Below are positions 29,141 through 40,886 of a stretch of 64,000 nt of DNA, piece by piece; within the stretch, counting starts at the first letter, position 1; each line of letters starts with the position of its first letter. This DNA is from Candidatus Nitrotoga sp. M5. GTDB lineage: Bacteria > Pseudomonadota > Gammaproteobacteria > Burkholderiales > Gallionellaceae. The notes beneath the pieces were generated by a model that was not told the origin of the DNA, did no database searches, and saw only the letters and a list, made by a program, of their open reading frames with translations. Both the position numbers and the translations under genes were made by a program. The stretch is from contig NZ_CAKMNW010000005.1 in NCBI RefSeq assembly GCF_927904885.1, forward strand, positions 62,001-126,000, given 5' to 3'.

Positions 29141-30127
29141 ATGTCAAAGTCAGGCAAGTCGCATACGCATAAGAAGCAGCATTTCGTAGCCCAGTGCTAC
29201 ACCAAGGCGTGGCACAGATCCTTCTGTCTCAGCAAGCTCGACTATGAAGCCATATGTCTGGGTGTTTGACCGCGACGGAGCCAACCCTCGACGCAAAGCG
29301 CCCGTCAATCTCTTCACCGAGACGGACATTTACACGATTAAGTGTGCAGACGGCGAGCGTGACCTACGGCTTGAACACGGCTTTTCAGAGCTAGAAGACA
29401 AGTTCACACGCATTCGCAACTCTAAGTTCAAGCGGCACGAATGGCCTGACGCCGAGCAAATAGTTTGCTTATTAGCATTCGTCGCCACAGCACAAGCTAG
29501 GACAGCCGCTTTTCGTGACCATCATCGCCAGCAATGGAGCGGCACTCGAAAGCGCATGGAAGAGATGCAAGCTGCCTATAAGAGCGCATCGCCGGCAAAA
29601 AAGGCGACGATGGAACTCATGGGAAGCCCGAACTCAGAGTCAAGCAAAGTTATAACGCTTGACGATGTTCGTGTCCTCGAAAAGTACCCGATCCAACAAA
29701 TGATCGGAATGATCTTGCAATCCGTATACCTATTTTCCAGCGCATGCATGTTGCGGTGCTTTGCGCTGCTGATCCGATTGGCTTTGTCACATCCGACCAT
29801 CCTTGCACATGGTTTGATCCGGAGAGCTACAAATTGCCGCCAATTTACAGAGGCCCCGGACTTGGCTCCTGCACAATCGAAGTCACATTTCCCATCTCGC
29901 CTAGCCAGTGCTTAATCATCACCCACAATTCCCAATGGCAAGGCTACATTGATGTTCAGGAAGAAGTGGTCAATGAGCTCAATTGCCGTCACATTGCCCA
30001 CTGCAATAAAACTTTCATCTCGTGCAGTCCTCAAACACTTCCCATCTGGTTTGAACAGCGCACCATGCCTGACGATGCATGGGAAAAAGTTAGAGAACAG
30101 AAGATGAAATCAGGAGAATGGGGCTAA
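29141..30127 (+). pseudogene. DUF4238-family protein, broken by frameshifts
   Basis: Three frames in succession give one family-like protein: the first (from ATG 29141) has HKKQHFVAQCYTKAW and stops near 29270; the second carries KPYVWVFDRDG from 29244 to about 29740; the third contains IGFVTSDHPC and runs to 30127. KQHF-type starts, a VWVF strand and a TSDHP stretch are features of DUF4238 proteins, whose function is not established. At least two frameshifts are needed to join them, so I call it a pseudogene. It stands alone between a repeat and a gene-free stretch and may be a remnant of an acquired segment. Confidence 0.75.
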
Positions 30128-30669
30128 ATAGAAATGCTGTGATCAATTTAAGGTTGCGAATATGTACGTCTGAGCCATGCCTCTCCAATCATGCTCACCT
30201 TGAAAGCGCTCAAGTTAGATTGGGGTTTTTAGTCCGGCAGCATGGTTATAATTTATCAGGTTATCGAATTGTCGTTTGACAGCAATACTCATCATGTTCC
30301 AGCTTGTCATAAATATGCGGCAGTGCTTTACAAGCCACTTGTGACCTCGGCGAAGTTTACGAAGCACTACCTAGACGCTGAATTTGTAGAGGTTTTCAAC
30401 CCGTAGCCATCATTGCATGAACTATATCGGCAACTAATTCAGCGCGTTCTTGATATCATTTATGTTTGGCGAAATTGCCAACCATGGGCATGATTGATTT
30501 GCCATGAACCTTGCGTAGGATGATGTAAATATTATTGCGCCAAACCTTCACCTCGAAGTCTAGCCGTGAGTTGTGGCTGCTGTCTCATAAAATGTAACCC
30601 TTGCAAGAAGGGCCTTTGCTAAAACATGTGAAGGAACAACAGGGCTGCGAAAAGTAAAAAAATCATTCA
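30128..30669. other. Gene-free stretch before mutS
   Basis: About 540 bases without a credible frame. It may hold decayed sequence and the mutS promoter, but I see no clear -35/-10 pair, terminator or repeat shared with the rest of the window. Confidence 0.4.
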
Positions 30670-33315
30670 ATGAAAATCGAACAAAAACATACTGATAAAT
30701 CGCTGCCTGCCAGCGGTGCCACCTTGAAGCACACCCCCATGATGCAACAATACCTGCGCATCAAGGCAGAGTATCCCGACATGCTACTTTTCTACCGCAT
30801 GGGAGATTTTTATGAGTTATTCCATGAGGATGCAGCTCGTGCTGCCAAGCTGCTCGACATTACGCTCACTCAGCGTGGTGCGTCCAATGGCCAGCCGATC
30901 AAAATGGCGGGCGTGCCTTACCATGCCGCCGAGCAATATTTGGCGAGGCTGGTAAAGCTGGGCGAATCGATTGCCATATGCGAACAGGTCGGCGATCCCG
31001 CCACCAGCAAGGGGCCGGTAGAGCGCAAGGTGATGCGTATCGTTACCCCCGGCACACTCACTGATTCCGCATTGTTGGATGAAAAAAAAGACAGCCTGTT
31101 GCTGGCGCTGCAAGAGCGCGCTGGCAAGGTGGGGCTGGCTTGGATGAATCTGGCTTCAGGCAAATTTTTCGTCAGCGAAATTGATGCGCACAATTTGCCT
31201 GCCGAACTGGAACGCTTGCAGTTTTCAGAAATCCTGCTGGCCGAAAATGCTAATCAGCCGACACTCTGCAAAGTAGCCATCAAGACTTTGCCCGTTTGGA
31301 ATTTTGATCTGGAAGCCGCTCGGCGCACACTGTGCCAGCAGTTTGCCACGCACGACCTGAGTGGTTTCGGGTGTGACAATTTTACGCTTGGCTTGGAAGC
31401 GGCGGGCGCGCTGCTCGGCTATGCCAAGCTTACACAGGGGCAAGGTATCAGTCATGTGCACGCCATTCAGGTTTATGCTGCCGAGAATTTCGTGCGTCTG
31501 GACGCCGCCACGCGGCGCAATCTGGAAATCACCCAGACCTTGCGCGGCGAGCCTGCCCCCACCCTGCTTTCTTTGCTGGATACCTGCGCCAGTAATATGG
31601 GCAGCCGTTTGCTTAACCACTGGCTTCATCATCCGCTGCGCGAGCGCATCACTCTGCATGCACGACTGGATGCGGTTGATAAATTACAGGGATCTGCTAT
31701 TCCGCAAACGGAAGAAGGGGAGCGGAGCTTCAGCAGCAGGCAGGCAATGTATCAAGCTGTTCACGAACAGCTCAAACCCTGTGTAGATGTAGAACGCATC
31801 ACTGCACGCATCGCGCTGCGCAGTGCACGTCCACGCGATTTATCCGGTTTGCGTGACACGCTCACGCAACTGCCTCAATTGCATGCCGTATTAACCAGCG
31901 CTAATGCTTCAAGATTGATTGGCGATTTGGCCGCCGCCATGCAGCCGGATGCCGAACTCATCGCGCTGTTGCAACGTACGCTGCGAGCGGAGCCATCCAG
32001 CATGTTGCGCGAAGGTGGCGTTATCGCTGATGGCTATGATGCGGATCTCGATGAATTGCGTGGCATCCAGACTAATTGCGGCGAATTCCTGCTGCAACTG
32101 GAAGCACGCGAACGCGCGCGCAGCGGCATCGCGACCCTTAAAGTCGAATATAACCGTGTGCATGGTTTTTATATCGAGGTGTCGCTCGCACAGTCCACCA
32201 AAGTGCCGGACGATTACCGCCGTCGCCAGACCTTGAAAAATGCCGAACGCTATATCACGCCGGAACTCAAAGCCTTCGAAGACAAAGCTTTGTCTGCCAA
32301 CGACCGTGCGTTGGCTCGCGAGAAGCTGCTCTACGAGCAATTGCTGGATCAGCTTGTGTCCTACATTGTGCCGTTGCAATGTATCGCCGCCGCCATCGCC
32401 GAGCTGGATGTGCTGGCCACCTTCGCCGAACGCGCTTCAGCATTGAATTTCTGCGCGCCAACATTCAGCGAAGAATCTATAGTGCACATCCGTGGCGGTC
32501 GTCACCCAGTGGTGGAAGCACAGGTTGAGCAATTCATCGCTAACGACACTGAATTGGATGGCGCGCGCAAGGTGTTGCTTGTCACCGGTCCTAACATGGG
32601 CGGTAAATCCACCTATATGCGCCAAGTTGCGCTGATAACATTGCTCGCGCACTGCGGTAGTTTTGTTCCGGCAGACGAGGTCGTGTTGGGCGAAATTGAC
32701 CAGATTTTTACGCGCATCGGTGCTTCGGATGATCTCGCCAGCGGCCGTTCCACCTTCATGGTAGAGATGACGGAAGCGGCCAACATCCTGCACAACGCGA
32801 CCGAGAATAGTTTGGTTTTAGTAGATGAAATCGGACGCGGCACCTCCACCTTCGATGGCTTGGCGCTGGCCTATGCCATCGCCCGTCATTTGCTGGAAGA
32901 GAATCGCAGCCACACCCTGTTTGCCACCCATTACTTCGAATTGACCCGACTTGCCGATGAGTATAGTCAGCTTGCCAACGTTCATCTTGCCGCCATTGAG
33001 CACAAGAACAGCATTGTATTTTTGCACAGCGTGAGCGAAGGCGCGGCTAACCAGAGCTACGGTTTACAGGTGGCCGCCCTTGCAGGGGTGCCGAGGAGTG
33101 TCATTAAAATCGCGCGAAAGCAATTGCAAACACTGGAACAGAATAGCGCGTCACAACATCCGCAGGGTGATTTGTTCAGCGTTGTGCCGGACTTGCCCGA
33201 ACTGCCGGAGCTGCCAGAGCACCCGGCGTTGATTTCATTGCGTGGTATTACGCCTGATGAACTTAGTCCGAGAGAAGCGCTGGAAAAATTGTATCAGTTG
33301 AAGAAATTGATTTGA
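30670..33315 (+). CDS. mutS: DNA mismatch repair protein MutS
   Basis: Recognises base mismatches and small loops and starts repair with MutL. The 881-residue length is normal. The mismatch-binding F47-x-E49 lies in MGDFYELF, the Walker A is GPNMGGKST (about 640-648), and the Walker B region is [18 protein letters not shown]. All domains through the C-terminal helix pair are present. The ATG at 30670 agrees with the family N-terminus ([12 protein letters not shown] begins at residue 21) although the ribosome site is weak. It converges with suhB, 39 bases apart. Confidence 0.97.
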   Translation: MKIEQKHTDKSLPASGATLKHTPMMQQYLRIKAEYPDMLLFYRMGDFYELFHEDAARAAKLLDITLTQRGASNGQPIKMAGVPYHAAEQYLARLVKLGESIAICEQVGDPATSKGPVERKVMRIVTPGTLTDSALLDEKKDSLLLALQERAGKVGLAWMNLASGKFFVSEIDAHNLPAELERLQFSEILLAENANQPTLCKVAIKTLPVWNFDLEAARRTLCQQFATHDLSGFGCDNFTLGLEAAGALLGYAKLTQGQGISHVHAIQVYAAENFVRLDAATRRNLEITQTLRGEPAPTLLSLLDTCASNMGSRLLNHWLHHPLRERITLHARLDAVDKLQGSAIPQTEEGERSFSSRQAMYQAVHEQLKPCVDVERITARIALRSARPRDLSGLRDTLTQLPQLHAVLTSANASRLIGDLAAAMQPDAELIALLQRTLRAEPSSMLREGGVIADGYDADLDELRGIQTNCGEFLLQLEARERARSGIATLKVEYNRVHGFYIEVSLAQSTKVPDDYRRRQTLKNAERYITPELKAFEDKALSANDRALAREKLLYEQLLDQLVSYIVPLQCIAAAIAELDVLATFAERASALNFCAPTFSEESIVHIRGGRHPVVEAQVEQFIANDTELDGARKVLLVTGPNMGGKSTYMRQVALITLLAHCGSFVPADEVVLGEIDQIFTRIGASDDLASGRSTFMVEMTEAANILHNATENSLVLVDEIGRGTSTFDGLALAYAIARHLLEENRSHTLFATHYFELTRLADEYSQLANVHLAAIEHKNSIVFLHSVSEGAANQSYGLQVAALAGVPRSVIKIARKQLQTLEQNSASQHPQGDLFSVVPDLPELPELPEHPALISLRGITPDELSPREALEKLYQLKKLI

Positions 33316-33354
33316 TTCTCAAATTCTTCAAGTCCGATAAACTTCTAAAGTTGT

Positions 33355-34161
33355 TTATGAATTACTGGATTTCAGCTCCTCAGTCAGATGAGGCGCAATT
33401 ACCTGCAGCATTTGCGCGAATACCTTGGGGTTAGCTGCACAAATATTGCCGCTTTTGAGGAAGGTTTCGTTGCCTTGCATATCACCGACCAAGCCGCCCG
33501 CTTCTGTAACCAGCAAACACCCTGCGGCAATGTCCCAAGATTTCAGGCCAAGTTCAAAAAAACCATCGTAGCGCCCGGCTGCAGTGTAGGCGAGATCAAG
33601 TGCGGCAGAGCCAGGCCGACGCAGGCCGGAGGTCTTTTGCATCATGTCGCGCAGGATGTTCATATAGGCATCCAAAGATTCAAACTTGGTGTAAGGGAAT
33701 CCTGTGCCAAGCAGGCAGTCGGCCAGTTGGATCCTCTTACTTACGCGCAGGCGACGGTCATTGAGATAAGCACCGCAGCCACGCGTGGCAGTGAACAGGT
33801 CGTTTTTGGTTGGGTCATAAATGACTGCCTGGGTCAATACGCCATTGTGTTGCAATGCAATGGACACGGCGTATTGTTGAAAACCATGCAAGAAATTAGT
33901 AGTGCCATCGAGCGGGTCGATGATCCAAAGATATTCTGACTCGCCTTGGGCACCGCTCTCTTCTGCTAGAATTGCGTGTTTTGGGTAGGCATCCAGTAGG
34001 GTGGTAATGATGGCCTGCTCGGCTGCGCGATCCACCTCGCTGACATAATCGGAGTGAGATTTTTTGGTGACAGTGAGATGGTCAAGATTATTGGCTGCGC
34101 GATGGATTAAATTACCGGCGCGACGTGCGGCTTTCACCGCGATGGTGAGCATGGGATGCAT
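33355..34161 (-). CDS. suhB: Inositol-1-monophosphatase family protein SuhB
   Basis: A 268-residue magnesium-dependent phosphatase; in enterobacteria SuhB also acts with Nus factors in rRNA antitermination. Family motifs are [17 protein letters not shown] and [15 protein letters not shown], the metal-binding and catalytic signatures. It is divergent from trmJ with only a few bases between the annotated starts, so the promoters must overlap or the trmJ start lies further in. Confidence 0.95.
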   Translation of the reverse strand: MHPMLTIAVKAARRAGNLIHRAANNLDHLTVTKKSHSDYVSEVDRAAEQAIITTLLDAYPKHAILAEESGAQGESEYLWIIDPLDGTTNFLHGFQQYAVSIALQHNGVLTQAVIYDPTKNDLFTATRGCGAYLNDRRLRVSKRIQLADCLLGTGFPYTKFESLDAYMNILRDMMQKTSGLRRPGSAALDLAYTAAGRYDGFFELGLKSWDIAAGCLLVTEAGGLVGDMQGNETFLKSGNICAANPKVFAQMLQVIAPHLTEELKSSNS

Positions 34162-34175
34162 AACGAACCTTTTTA

Positions 34176-34985
34176 ATGAGCAGTCGGATTGTTCCGATTG
34201 CGTATTTTAGTGTGAATTACACTTTGGATAAACCAGATACTTTAAATAATGTACGAGTGGTACTTAGTAATACCTCTCATCCAGGTAATATTGGTGCGGC
34301 TGCACGCGCGATGAAGACCATGGGGCTGCAGAATTTGTATTTGATTAATCCGAGACGTTTCCCTGACCAACAAGCGGATGCGATGGCGGCCAGCGCGGCA
34401 GATGTGCTGCAAAACGCGGTTGTGTGTGGCTCGCTGGACGAGGCGTTGCAAGGCGCGGTCTTGGTGGCGGGAATGTCGGCACGTGTCAGGGACATTTCGC
34501 AAGAGGTGCTCACGCCGCGCGAGGCGATGCCACAAATGGTGCAACAGGCAACGCAGCAGCCTGTGGCACTTCTATTCGGCACTGAAATATCTGGTTTGAC
34601 CAATGATGAGTTAGCGCGTTGCCACTTCATGGTGCGCATTCCGGTCAGCCCGTCTTATACGTCGCTTAACCTGGCTGCCGCGGTGCAACTGATATGTTAT
34701 GAACTGCGTCTGGCTGCAGGGCAGGACGAATATGTCCCACCCGAACTGAGTCCGGCACCAGCAGAACAGGTAGAAAGATATTTCCGGCACTTGGAAGATA
34801 CGCTTATCGAGATTGGTTTTTTACGAGAAAAGCAATCAACCAAGCTGATGCAAAAGTTACGCCGTTTGTATGCGCGTGCACGGTTGGAGCATGAAGAAGT
34901 TAATATTCTACGTGGCATTCTGACTGTCACGACTGAATACAATACGCAACAAAAACTCGAAGATCAAAAAAAATTGAGTGAGTGA
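34176..34985 (+). CDS. trmJ: tRNA (cytidine/uridine-2'-O-)-methyltransferase TrmJ
   Basis: A SPOUT-class methyltransferase that modifies position 32 in the anticodon loop of several tRNAs. Motifs are [35 protein letters not shown] and [16 protein letters not shown], the last forming the SAM knot. A C-terminal helical region ends in [20 protein letters not shown]. The start is uncertain: the ATG at 34176 gives an N-terminal extension of about 25 residues, lacks a ribosome site and lies very close to suhB. A GTG at 34212 or TTG at 34224 fits homologues better. cysE follows 14 bases later. Confidence 0.92.
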   Translation: MSSRIVPIAYFSVNYTLDKPDTLNNVRVVLSNTSHPGNIGAAARAMKTMGLQNLYLINPRRFPDQQADAMAASAADVLQNAVVCGSLDEALQGAVLVAGMSARVRDISQEVLTPREAMPQMVQQATQQPVALLFGTEISGLTNDELARCHFMVRIPVSPSYTSLNLAAAVQLICYELRLAAGQDEYVPPELSPAPAEQVERYFRHLEDTLIEIGFLREKQSTKLMQKLRRLYARARLEHEEVNILRGILTVTTEYNTQQKLEDQKKLSE

Positions 34986-34999
34986 ATTTAGGTGCCCTG

Positions 35000-35728
35000 A
35001 TGTTTCAATCTATTAAAGAAGATATAGGCAGTGTATTTGCGCGTGATCCAGCGGCGCGCAGTGCGTTTGAAGTAATTACCTGCTACCCAGGATTTCAAGC
35101 ACGCTTGGTGCATCGCATGGCGCACTGGTTGTGGAGTGCAAATCTGAAATGGCTGGCGCGCTTTGTGTCGCATGTGGGCCGTTTTTTGACCGGCATCGAG
35201 ATCCATCCGGGGGCTACCATCGGGAGGCGGTTTTTCATTGACCACGGCATGGGTGTAGTTATTGGTGAAACAGCTGAAATCGGTGATGATTGTACTTTGT
35301 ATCACGGCGTAACGTTGGGTGGGACTTCATGGAAAGAGGGGAAGCGCCATCCTACGTTAGGTAATGGTGTCGTGGTTGGGGCCGGTGCCAAAATCCTGGG
35401 CCCTATTTCCATTGGCGATAGCGCTAAAATAGGGTCCAATGCTGTGGTGGTGAAAAATGTACCGGCGGGAGCGACAGCTGCCGGAATACCGGCGCGAATC
35501 CTTGATGAGGCTACCAAGAGGCCAGGTTTCAATGCTTATGGTATCAGTAATGACCAAAATGACCCGCTGGCTCAAGCTATTCATGGCTTGCTAGGGCATG
35601 GCATAGTGGTAGATAAACGCATCAATTTTATTTTAGAGCAGCTAGAAAAAATGGGTGTGAATATCGAAGAAGAACACGCCACTGCCGACAAATTCGATCC
35701 TAATTACCTGAATAAAATTGTTGATTAA
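35000..35728 (+). CDS. cysE: Serine O-acetyltransferase
   Basis: Makes O-acetylserine from serine and acetyl-CoA, the first step of cysteine synthesis. The 242-residue protein has an N-terminal helical domain and a left-handed beta-helix of hexapeptide repeats, with the active-site stretch [19 protein letters not shown] and GVTLGG. The ATG at 35000 is chosen because it matches MFQSIKEDI of the family and has TTAGGTG before it; a GTG at 34982 overlaps trmJ. In many bacteria cysE lies next to iscR and iron-sulfur genes, as here, which links cysteine supply to cluster assembly. Confidence 0.95.
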   Translation: MFQSIKEDIGSVFARDPAARSAFEVITCYPGFQARLVHRMAHWLWSANLKWLARFVSHVGRFLTGIEIHPGATIGRRFFIDHGMGVVIGETAEIGDDCTLYHGVTLGGTSWKEGKRHPTLGNGVVVGAGAKILGPISIGDSAKIGSNAVVVKNVPAGATAAGIPARILDEATKRPGFNAYGISNDQNDPLAQAIHGLLGHGIVVDKRINFILEQLEKMGVNIEEEHATADKFDPNYLNKIVD

Positions 35729-35774
35729 GCGGTAATTCTAATAGATCTCAATTTCGAGAAGCGTTACTTTGCAG

Positions 35775-35912
35775 ATGCCCTGCCTACACCCGTTTCGTCT
35801 CAATGCGGCGTCACTCGAAAAAATTATCGCTTACATATCAATCATATGTGCCGATTGAATTTTTAACTCCGATATTAAGTCTTGCCCAGGAACTTGAATT
35901 CTGAGAGGCGTC
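35775..35912 (-). repeat. Family C intergenic repeat, copy 2 (inverted)
   Basis: Read on the minus strand it begins GACGCCTCTCAGAATTCAAG, passes through a TTGATATGTAAGCGATAATT core and reaches GACGAAACGGG, matching the copies at 28958 and 43533. The far end near 35775 is less clear and its terminal repeat seems lost. It ends about ten bases before the IscR box of the iscR promoter, in the cysE-iscR interval. Confidence 0.7.
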
Positions 35913-35921
35913 TGACAGTTA

Positions 35922-35954
35922 TTAGTTGACTAAATCACTAGGGTATTTTATTAT
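35922..35954 (+). promoter_or_regulatory. iscR promoter with IscR type 1 binding site
   Basis: TTAGTTGACTAAATCACTAG (35922-35941) closely matches the known type 1 IscR box (ATAGTTGACYAAATTACTCGG). Within it TTGACT (35926-35931) forms a -35 element, and 17 bases on TATTAT (35949-35954) forms a -10. In enterobacteria IscR with its cluster represses its own promoter through such a site. It lies about 250 bases before the iscR ATG, leaving a long leader with no frame that I can support. Confidence 0.8.
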
Positions 35955-36204
35955 TCTTCTAGAGATTGTTCATAAATTCTATTCGCGTGATGATCTCGCA
36001 GAATGAAATGGCAGTGAAGCTCGAGTGTGTTTTATAAAAAACAATGTATGGGCTCAGATTAAGCAGGGGCTTTACATATTTGCACAGAGAAGAAGCAAAG
36101 TTAGGATAGTGCGGCTTATTTATAAAACATAAGAGCTGGTTCACGTTGGCATGTATGTCAGATAAAAATGCTGATCTTGTGCGATATAAATTCAGGGGAG
36201 AATC

Positions 36205-36678
36205 ATGCGACTTACCACTAAAGGGCGTTTTGCTGTGATGGCAATGGCTGATCTGGCGTTGCATGGTGGATGCAGCCCAGTGACACTATCAAGTATTAGT
36301 GAGCGCCAAAATATCTCACAATCTTACCTTGAGCAGTTGTTCGGTAAGTTGCGAAAGCGCAACGTTGTGGTTGCAGTGCGCGGCCCGGGTGGTGGTTATT
36401 ATTTGGCACGTCCAAGCGAGCAAATCTCAGTGGCCGACATAGTCGTGGCGGTGGATGAGTCAGTGGATGCCACCCGGTGTGGTGGAAAGGCTAATTGCCA
36501 TGACGATAAACAATGCGTTACGCATGATTTATGGATGGGGCTGAACGAAGCTTTATATAGCTATATGGCGGGGGTAAGCTTGCAACAATTAGTCAACAAT
36601 GCGGCTAAGCCCAAGTCCGGAGTTAAGACGATAAGCGTCAGCAAAAGGACTGCTAAGTCGGCGCTTGCGCCGGTGTGA
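36205..36678 (+). CDS. iscR: Iron-sulfur cluster regulator IscR (Rrf2 family)
   Basis: A 157-residue winged-helix regulator. The N-terminal MRLTTKGRFAVMAMADLAL and GPGGGYYLARP are Rrf2 hallmarks. Cysteines C92, C98 and C104 and histidine H107 occupy exactly the positions of the [2Fe-2S] ligands in E. coli IscR. It has a GGGGAGAATC ribosome site. It heads the iron-sulfur locus that continues with an A-type carrier and the suf genes, and its own promoter carries a type 1 box, so feedback control by cluster supply is expected. Confidence 0.95.
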   Translation: MRLTTKGRFAVMAMADLALHGGCSPVTLSSISERQNISQSYLEQLFGKLRKRNVVVAVRGPGGGYYLARPSEQISVADIVVAVDESVDATRCGGKANCHDDKQCVTHDLWMGLNEALYSYMAGVSLQQLVNNAAKPKSGVKTISVSKRTAKSALAPV

Positions 36679-36909
36679 CTTAGACTTGAAACGTGTTAGA
36701 CGCATTTTCGATCGTTAAATTTCGTGGGATGAGGTAGTGAAGTGCGTGACTAAATCGCGCCTTATCACCTCAACCATATTGCCTATTTCTAATAGGCGGG
36801 ATTGAAGCAACTTTCGAACTAGATAAATGCAGTACATATTGCAGCCTTTGTTTGCAATAAACCCAAATTGAATCGATGCTCTCTTTGGCTACTATTAGGA
36901 GATTAAATA

Positions 36910-37269
36910 ATGGCGATTACATTAACTGAAAGTGCGGCAAAACAGATCCAAACTCAACTTGCAAAGCGCGGAAAAGGCCTTGCACTTCGCGTCGGCGTCA
37001 AAAAAGTAGGTTGCTCTGGTTATGCTTACACCTATGACTATGCTGATGAAGTGCTTGCAGGCGATCATATGTTCGAAGCGCATAACGCAAAGGTGGTGTT
37101 TGATGACTCGACCTTGTCTTATATTAACGGTTCGCGTTTAGATTTTGTGACCGAAGGGCTAAAGCAGATGTTTAAATTTGAAAATCCCAATGTCAGCAGT
37201 ATGTGCGGCTGTGGTGAGAGCTTCAACCTGACAGGTGAAGCGGCAAAGTCCATCGTTCAAAATTCATAG
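36910..37269 (+). CDS. sufA: A-type iron-sulfur carrier protein (IscA/SufA family)
   Basis: A 119-residue carrier that binds iron or a cluster and passes it to target proteins. The three conserved cysteines are C35 in VGCSGYAY, and C99 and C101 in SSMCGCGESF; the positions match those of IscA, while the location just before sufB fits SufA. It has an ATTAGGAG site. It lies 231 bases after iscR and 85 bases before sufB, probably in the same transcript. Confidence 0.93.
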   Translation: MAITLTESAAKQIQTQLAKRGKGLALRVGVKKVGCSGYAYTYDYADEVLAGDHMFEAHNAKVVFDDSTLSYINGSRLDFVTEGLKQMFKFENPNVSSMCGCGESFNLTGEAAKSIVQNS

Positions 37270-37354
37270 TTAAGGGGTAACCGTTTAATTGCCTTGCTAT
37301 AGACCATGGACATGTTTTTTTCTTCGATCTTGATGATTTCTCGGAGGTAACACA

Positions 37355-38791
37355 ATGAGTGCAACGCTGCAAACCCTCGTCAACCAGCCTTATAAGCATG
37401 GTTTTGTCACTAGCATTGAGTCAGATGTCGCGCCGAAGGGATTGAATACAGATACCATCCGGATGATTTCGACTAAGAAAAATGAACCGGAGTGGTTGCT
37501 TGAATTCCGGCTAAAATCCTACGAAGCCTGGCTCAAGATGGAAGTGCCTGCGTGGTCGAATGTCCATTATCCGGAGATCGATTTCCAGGCAATCAGCTAC
37601 TATGCTGCGCCCAAGCAAAAACCGAAATTGAAAAGCATGGACGAAGTCGATCCTGAATTGTTACGTACGTTCGAAAAGCTTGGCGTGCCACTACATGAGC
37701 GCATGGCACTTGCGGGCGTTGCGGTTGATGTCATTTTCGACAGTGTTTCGGTGGCGACTACTTACAAGGATAAGCTTGCCGAAGTGGGCATCATTTTCTG
37801 TTCCATGTCGGAGGCTGTGCTTGAGCATCCCGAGCTGGTGAAACAATATCTCGGTACCGTGGTATCAACTAGTGATAATTTTTATGCTGCGCTTAACTCG
37901 GCGGTATTTACCGATGGCTCGTTCTGCTACATCCCCAAGGGTGTTAAATGTCCGATGGATTTGTCGACCTATTTCCGCATCAATACGGAGGAATCAGGTC
38001 AATTCGAACGCACGCTGATCATTGCTGAAGAAGGCGCTTCAGTCTCCTATCTTGAAGGCTGTACCGCGCCCGCGTTTAGCAGCAACCAGCTGCATGCGGC
38101 GGTAGTTGAGCTTGTAGCACTCGATAATGCCGACATCAAATATTCAACAGTGCAAAATTGGTATTCGGGTGATGAAAACGGCATAGGTGGTATTTACAAC
38201 TTCGTGACCAAGCGCGGTTTGGCCAAAGGTGTTAACTCGCGCATTTCATGGACTCAGGTTGAAACCGGCTCAGCGGTCACCTGGAAGTATCCTTCTTGTG
38301 TGCTGCTTGGCGATAATTCGGTCGGTGAATTTTATTCGGTCGCGGTCACCAATCATTATCAGCAAGCCGATACAGGCACTAAAATGATACATATCGGTAA
38401 AAATACGCGCAGCACCATCGTCAGTAAAGGTATTTCGGCTGGCCATTCAAATAACAGTTATCGCGGGTTGGTCAAGGTTGCTCCAAGCGCTGCTGGTGCA
38501 CGTAATTATTCGCAATGTGATTCAATGTTGGTCGGCCACCAGTCAGGTGCCCACACCTTCCCCTATATCCAAGTAGCTAACAATAGCTCCCAAGTCGAAC
38601 ACGAGGCATCCACCTCGAAGATCGGTGAGGATCAGCTGTTCTACTTTGCACAGCGTGGAATTGACGCAGAGGCTGCAGTATCAATGATTATTAATGGGTT
38701 CTGTAAAGACGTGTTTCAACAATTACCAATGGAGTTTGCGGTCGAAGCAACCGCATTGCTCAGTTTCAAACTTGAAGGGAGTGTTGGATGA
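37355..38791 (+). CDS. sufB: Fe-S cluster assembly scaffold SufB
   Basis: The 478-residue core subunit of the SufBC2D scaffold on which clusters are built in the cytoplasm. The sequence follows the family end to end, with [40 protein letters not shown] and a C-terminal [20 protein letters not shown]. It has a CGGAGGTAACACA ribosome site. The stop overlaps the sufC start by four bases (ATGA), showing tight coupling. Confidence 0.97.
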   Translation: MSATLQTLVNQPYKHGFVTSIESDVAPKGLNTDTIRMISTKKNEPEWLLEFRLKSYEAWLKMEVPAWSNVHYPEIDFQAISYYAAPKQKPKLKSMDEVDPELLRTFEKLGVPLHERMALAGVAVDVIFDSVSVATTYKDKLAEVGIIFCSMSEAVLEHPELVKQYLGTVVSTSDNFYAALNSAVFTDGSFCYIPKGVKCPMDLSTYFRINTEESGQFERTLIIAEEGASVSYLEGCTAPAFSSNQLHAAVVELVALDNADIKYSTVQNWYSGDENGIGGIYNFVTKRGLAKGVNSRISWTQVETGSAVTWKYPSCVLLGDNSVGEFYSVAVTNHYQQADTGTKMIHIGKNTRSTIVSKGISAGHSNNSYRGLVKVAPSAAGARNYSQCDSMLVGHQSGAHTFPYIQVANNSSQVEHEASTSKIGEDQLFYFAQRGIDAEAAVSMIINGFCKDVFQQLPMEFAVEATALLSFKLEGSVG

Positions 38792-39582
38792 TTCACCAAG
38801 ACAGCAAGGTATTACTTGAAGTGAGCGGGCTTTGCGCAAACGTTAATGGTACCGAAATATTAAAAGGATTGAACTTGACTGTACGGAGTGGCGAAATTCA
38901 CGCCATTATGGGCCCAAACGGCTCAGGCAAGAGCACGTTCTCCAAAATACTCGCAGGCCATTCTGCATATGAGGTCACCGGCGGTACAGTGATGTTTGAA
39001 GGCCAGGACTTGCTCGAACTTGCTCCCGAAGAGCGTGCCCGTGCCGGCGTATTTCTCGCTTTTCAATACCCGATTGAGATACCCGGCGTCGGTAATAGCC
39101 AGTTCCTGCGTCTAACTTATAATACTGTTCAGACGCATCGCGGCAAAGAAGAGCTCGATCCGCTCGAATTTGATGACTTTGTGCGTGAGAAGATGAAATT
39201 GCTCGAAATGAGTCCTGATTTTCTCGAGCGTAGCGTTAATGAAGGCTTTTCTGGTGGCGAAAAAAAGCGCAACGAAATATTGCAAATGGCGATGTTAGAC
39301 CCACGACTGGCAATTCTGGATGAGACTGATTCAGGCCTCGACATTGACGCACTCAGGGTCGTTGCGGGCGGCGTCAACCAACTTGCTAACAAAGATAATG
39401 CGATCGTGCTGGTAACGCACTATCAGCGTCTGCTGAACTATATCGTGCCGGATTACGTGCATGTGATGGAAGCAGGCCGTATCATCAAGACTGGTGGCAA
39501 AGAACTTGCGCTCGAACTCGAATCGCGTGGTTACGACTGGGTTGGGGTCGAGCACAAGGCTGCAATGGGGGCGCAGGCATGA
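38788..39582 (+). CDS. sufC: SUF system ATPase SufC
   Basis: A 264-residue ABC-type ATPase that binds SufB and SufD and drives the conformational change during cluster assembly. Walker [10 protein letters not shown], signature SGGEKKRNE and Walker [13 protein letters not shown] are all present. The start overlaps sufB by four bases and the stop overlaps sufD by four bases. Confidence 0.97.
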   Translation: MIHQDSKVLLEVSGLCANVNGTEILKGLNLTVRSGEIHAIMGPNGSGKSTFSKILAGHSAYEVTGGTVMFEGQDLLELAPEERARAGVFLAFQYPIEIPGVGNSQFLRLTYNTVQTHRGKEELDPLEFDDFVREKMKLLEMSPDFLERSVNEGFSGGEKKRNEILQMAMLDPRLAILDETDSGLDIDALRVVAGGVNQLANKDNAIVLVTHYQRLLNYIVPDYVHVMEAGRIIKTGGKELALELESRGYDWVGVEHKAAMGAQA

Positions 39583-40886
39583 GTGCATCCGCAACTGTTA
39601 ATGCGAGTTACCTGGAAAACCTGCTAGCAGGGCAACCACATTTGCCTGCAAGTCCATTGGCATGGCTCAATGCATTACGCGCGGAGGCGGTTGACCGCGT
39701 GGGTGCGCTGACAGTGCCCACCCTGCGCGATGAGGAATGGCGCTTTACCGATATTTCGATGCTCACGAAGATGTCATTTCATCCGGTGCGCACAACAATC
39801 AGCCTTCAGGTCGCAGACATAGAACGCTTTTATATCGAGGAAGCGACTACCCGACTGGTATTCGTCGATGGAGTATATGCCCCGCAGCTGTCTAGTGCTG
39901 CTACAGACCATGGCATATCGGTGCTCAATTTAGAAGCTGGATTTGCCGCGCACGCAGCAGCAATCGAACCATATCTAGGTCGCCTCACAGAATTCCACAA
40001 CAATGTATTTGCTGCTCTTAACACTGCATTTCTGCATGACACGGCATTGATCGTCGTGCCACGCGACATTTCGGTTAAGGTGCCAGTGCATCTGCTGTTT
40101 ATCGCAACGCAAAAGGATGTCGTAAGTTACCCGCGTTGCTTGATACTTGCCGAGTCCGGTAGTGCTGTGACAGTGATTGAAGATTATGTTTCATTGCAAG
40201 AAGATGCCTATTTCACCAATGCGGTGACCGAAATCGCGTTGGTCGATAACGCGCGCGTCAACCATATCAGGGTGCAACGCGAAGGTGCGAAGGCGTTCCA
40301 TATTGCAAACTGCGCGGTATCAGTTGCACGTGCTAGTAATTATCAGTCGGTGAGTGTTGCGTTCGGCGCTCGTATTTCGCGTTATAACCTGAATGTCAAG
40401 CTAGCTGAGGGGGCTGAATGTGCGGTTGACGGATTGGCGCTAATCTCAGGACGCCAGTTGGCCGATACACATACCTGCATCGATCACGCGAAGCCGCAAG
40501 CCATAAGCAATCAGATGCATAAGTGTATCGTCGGCGGCAGTGCGCATGCGGTATTCAACGGTAAAGTTATGGTGCGTCAAGATGCACAACGTACCGATTC
40601 AAAGCAGTCCAATCGCAACCTGCTATTGACCAGCAAAGCCCACGTAGATACCAAGCCGCAACTTGAGATTTTCGCTGATGACGTGAAGTGCACACATGGC
40701 GCGACTATCGGTCAGCTCGACGACGAGGAAGTATTTTATTTACAGAGTCGAGGGTTGTCCGATACCGCAGCGCGCAATATGCTTACTTATGCATTTGGGG
40801 CTGAGATCATCGAGCGCATACCCATTTCATCGCTCAAATATCAGCTTGAACAAACCGTGCTCGAGCAGACCTCAGCCCAGTTATGA
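39579..40886 (+). CDS. sufD: Fe-S cluster assembly protein SufD
   Basis: The 435-residue partner of SufB in the scaffold complex. The C-terminal half shows the family pattern, with [20 protein letters not shown] and [19 protein letters not shown]. The N-terminal region includes [12 protein letters not shown], typical of SufD. It overlaps sufC and sufS by four bases each. Confidence 0.96.
   Translation: MSASATVNASYLENLLAGQPHLPASPLAWLNALRAEAVDRVGALTVPTLRDEEWRFTDISMLTKMSFHPVRTTISLQVADIERFYIEEATTRLVFVDGVYAPQLSSAATDHGISVLNLEAGFAAHAAAIEPYLGRLTEFHNNVFAALNTAFLHDTALIVVPRDISVKVPVHLLFIATQKDVVSYPRCLILAESGSAVTVIEDYVSLQEDAYFTNAVTEIALVDNARVNHIRVQREGAKAFHIANCAVSVARASNYQSVSVAFGARISRYNLNVKLAEGAECAVDGLALISGRQLADTHTCIDHAKPQAISNQMHKCIVGGSAHAVFNGKVMVRQDAQRTDSKQSNRNLLLTSKAHVDTKPQLEIFADDVKCTHGATIGQLDDEEVFYLQSRGLSDTAARNMLTYAFGAEIIERIPISSLKYQLEQTVLEQTSAQL

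Noticed and set aside
29244-29915. Middle part of the DUF4238 region as an intact gene
   Set aside because: Its N- and C-terminal family segments lie in other frames, so it is better read as part of a pseudogene.
35959-36264. 101-residue frame on the minus strand in the iscR leader
   Set aside because: It overlaps the start of iscR, has no family features and no convincing ribosome site.
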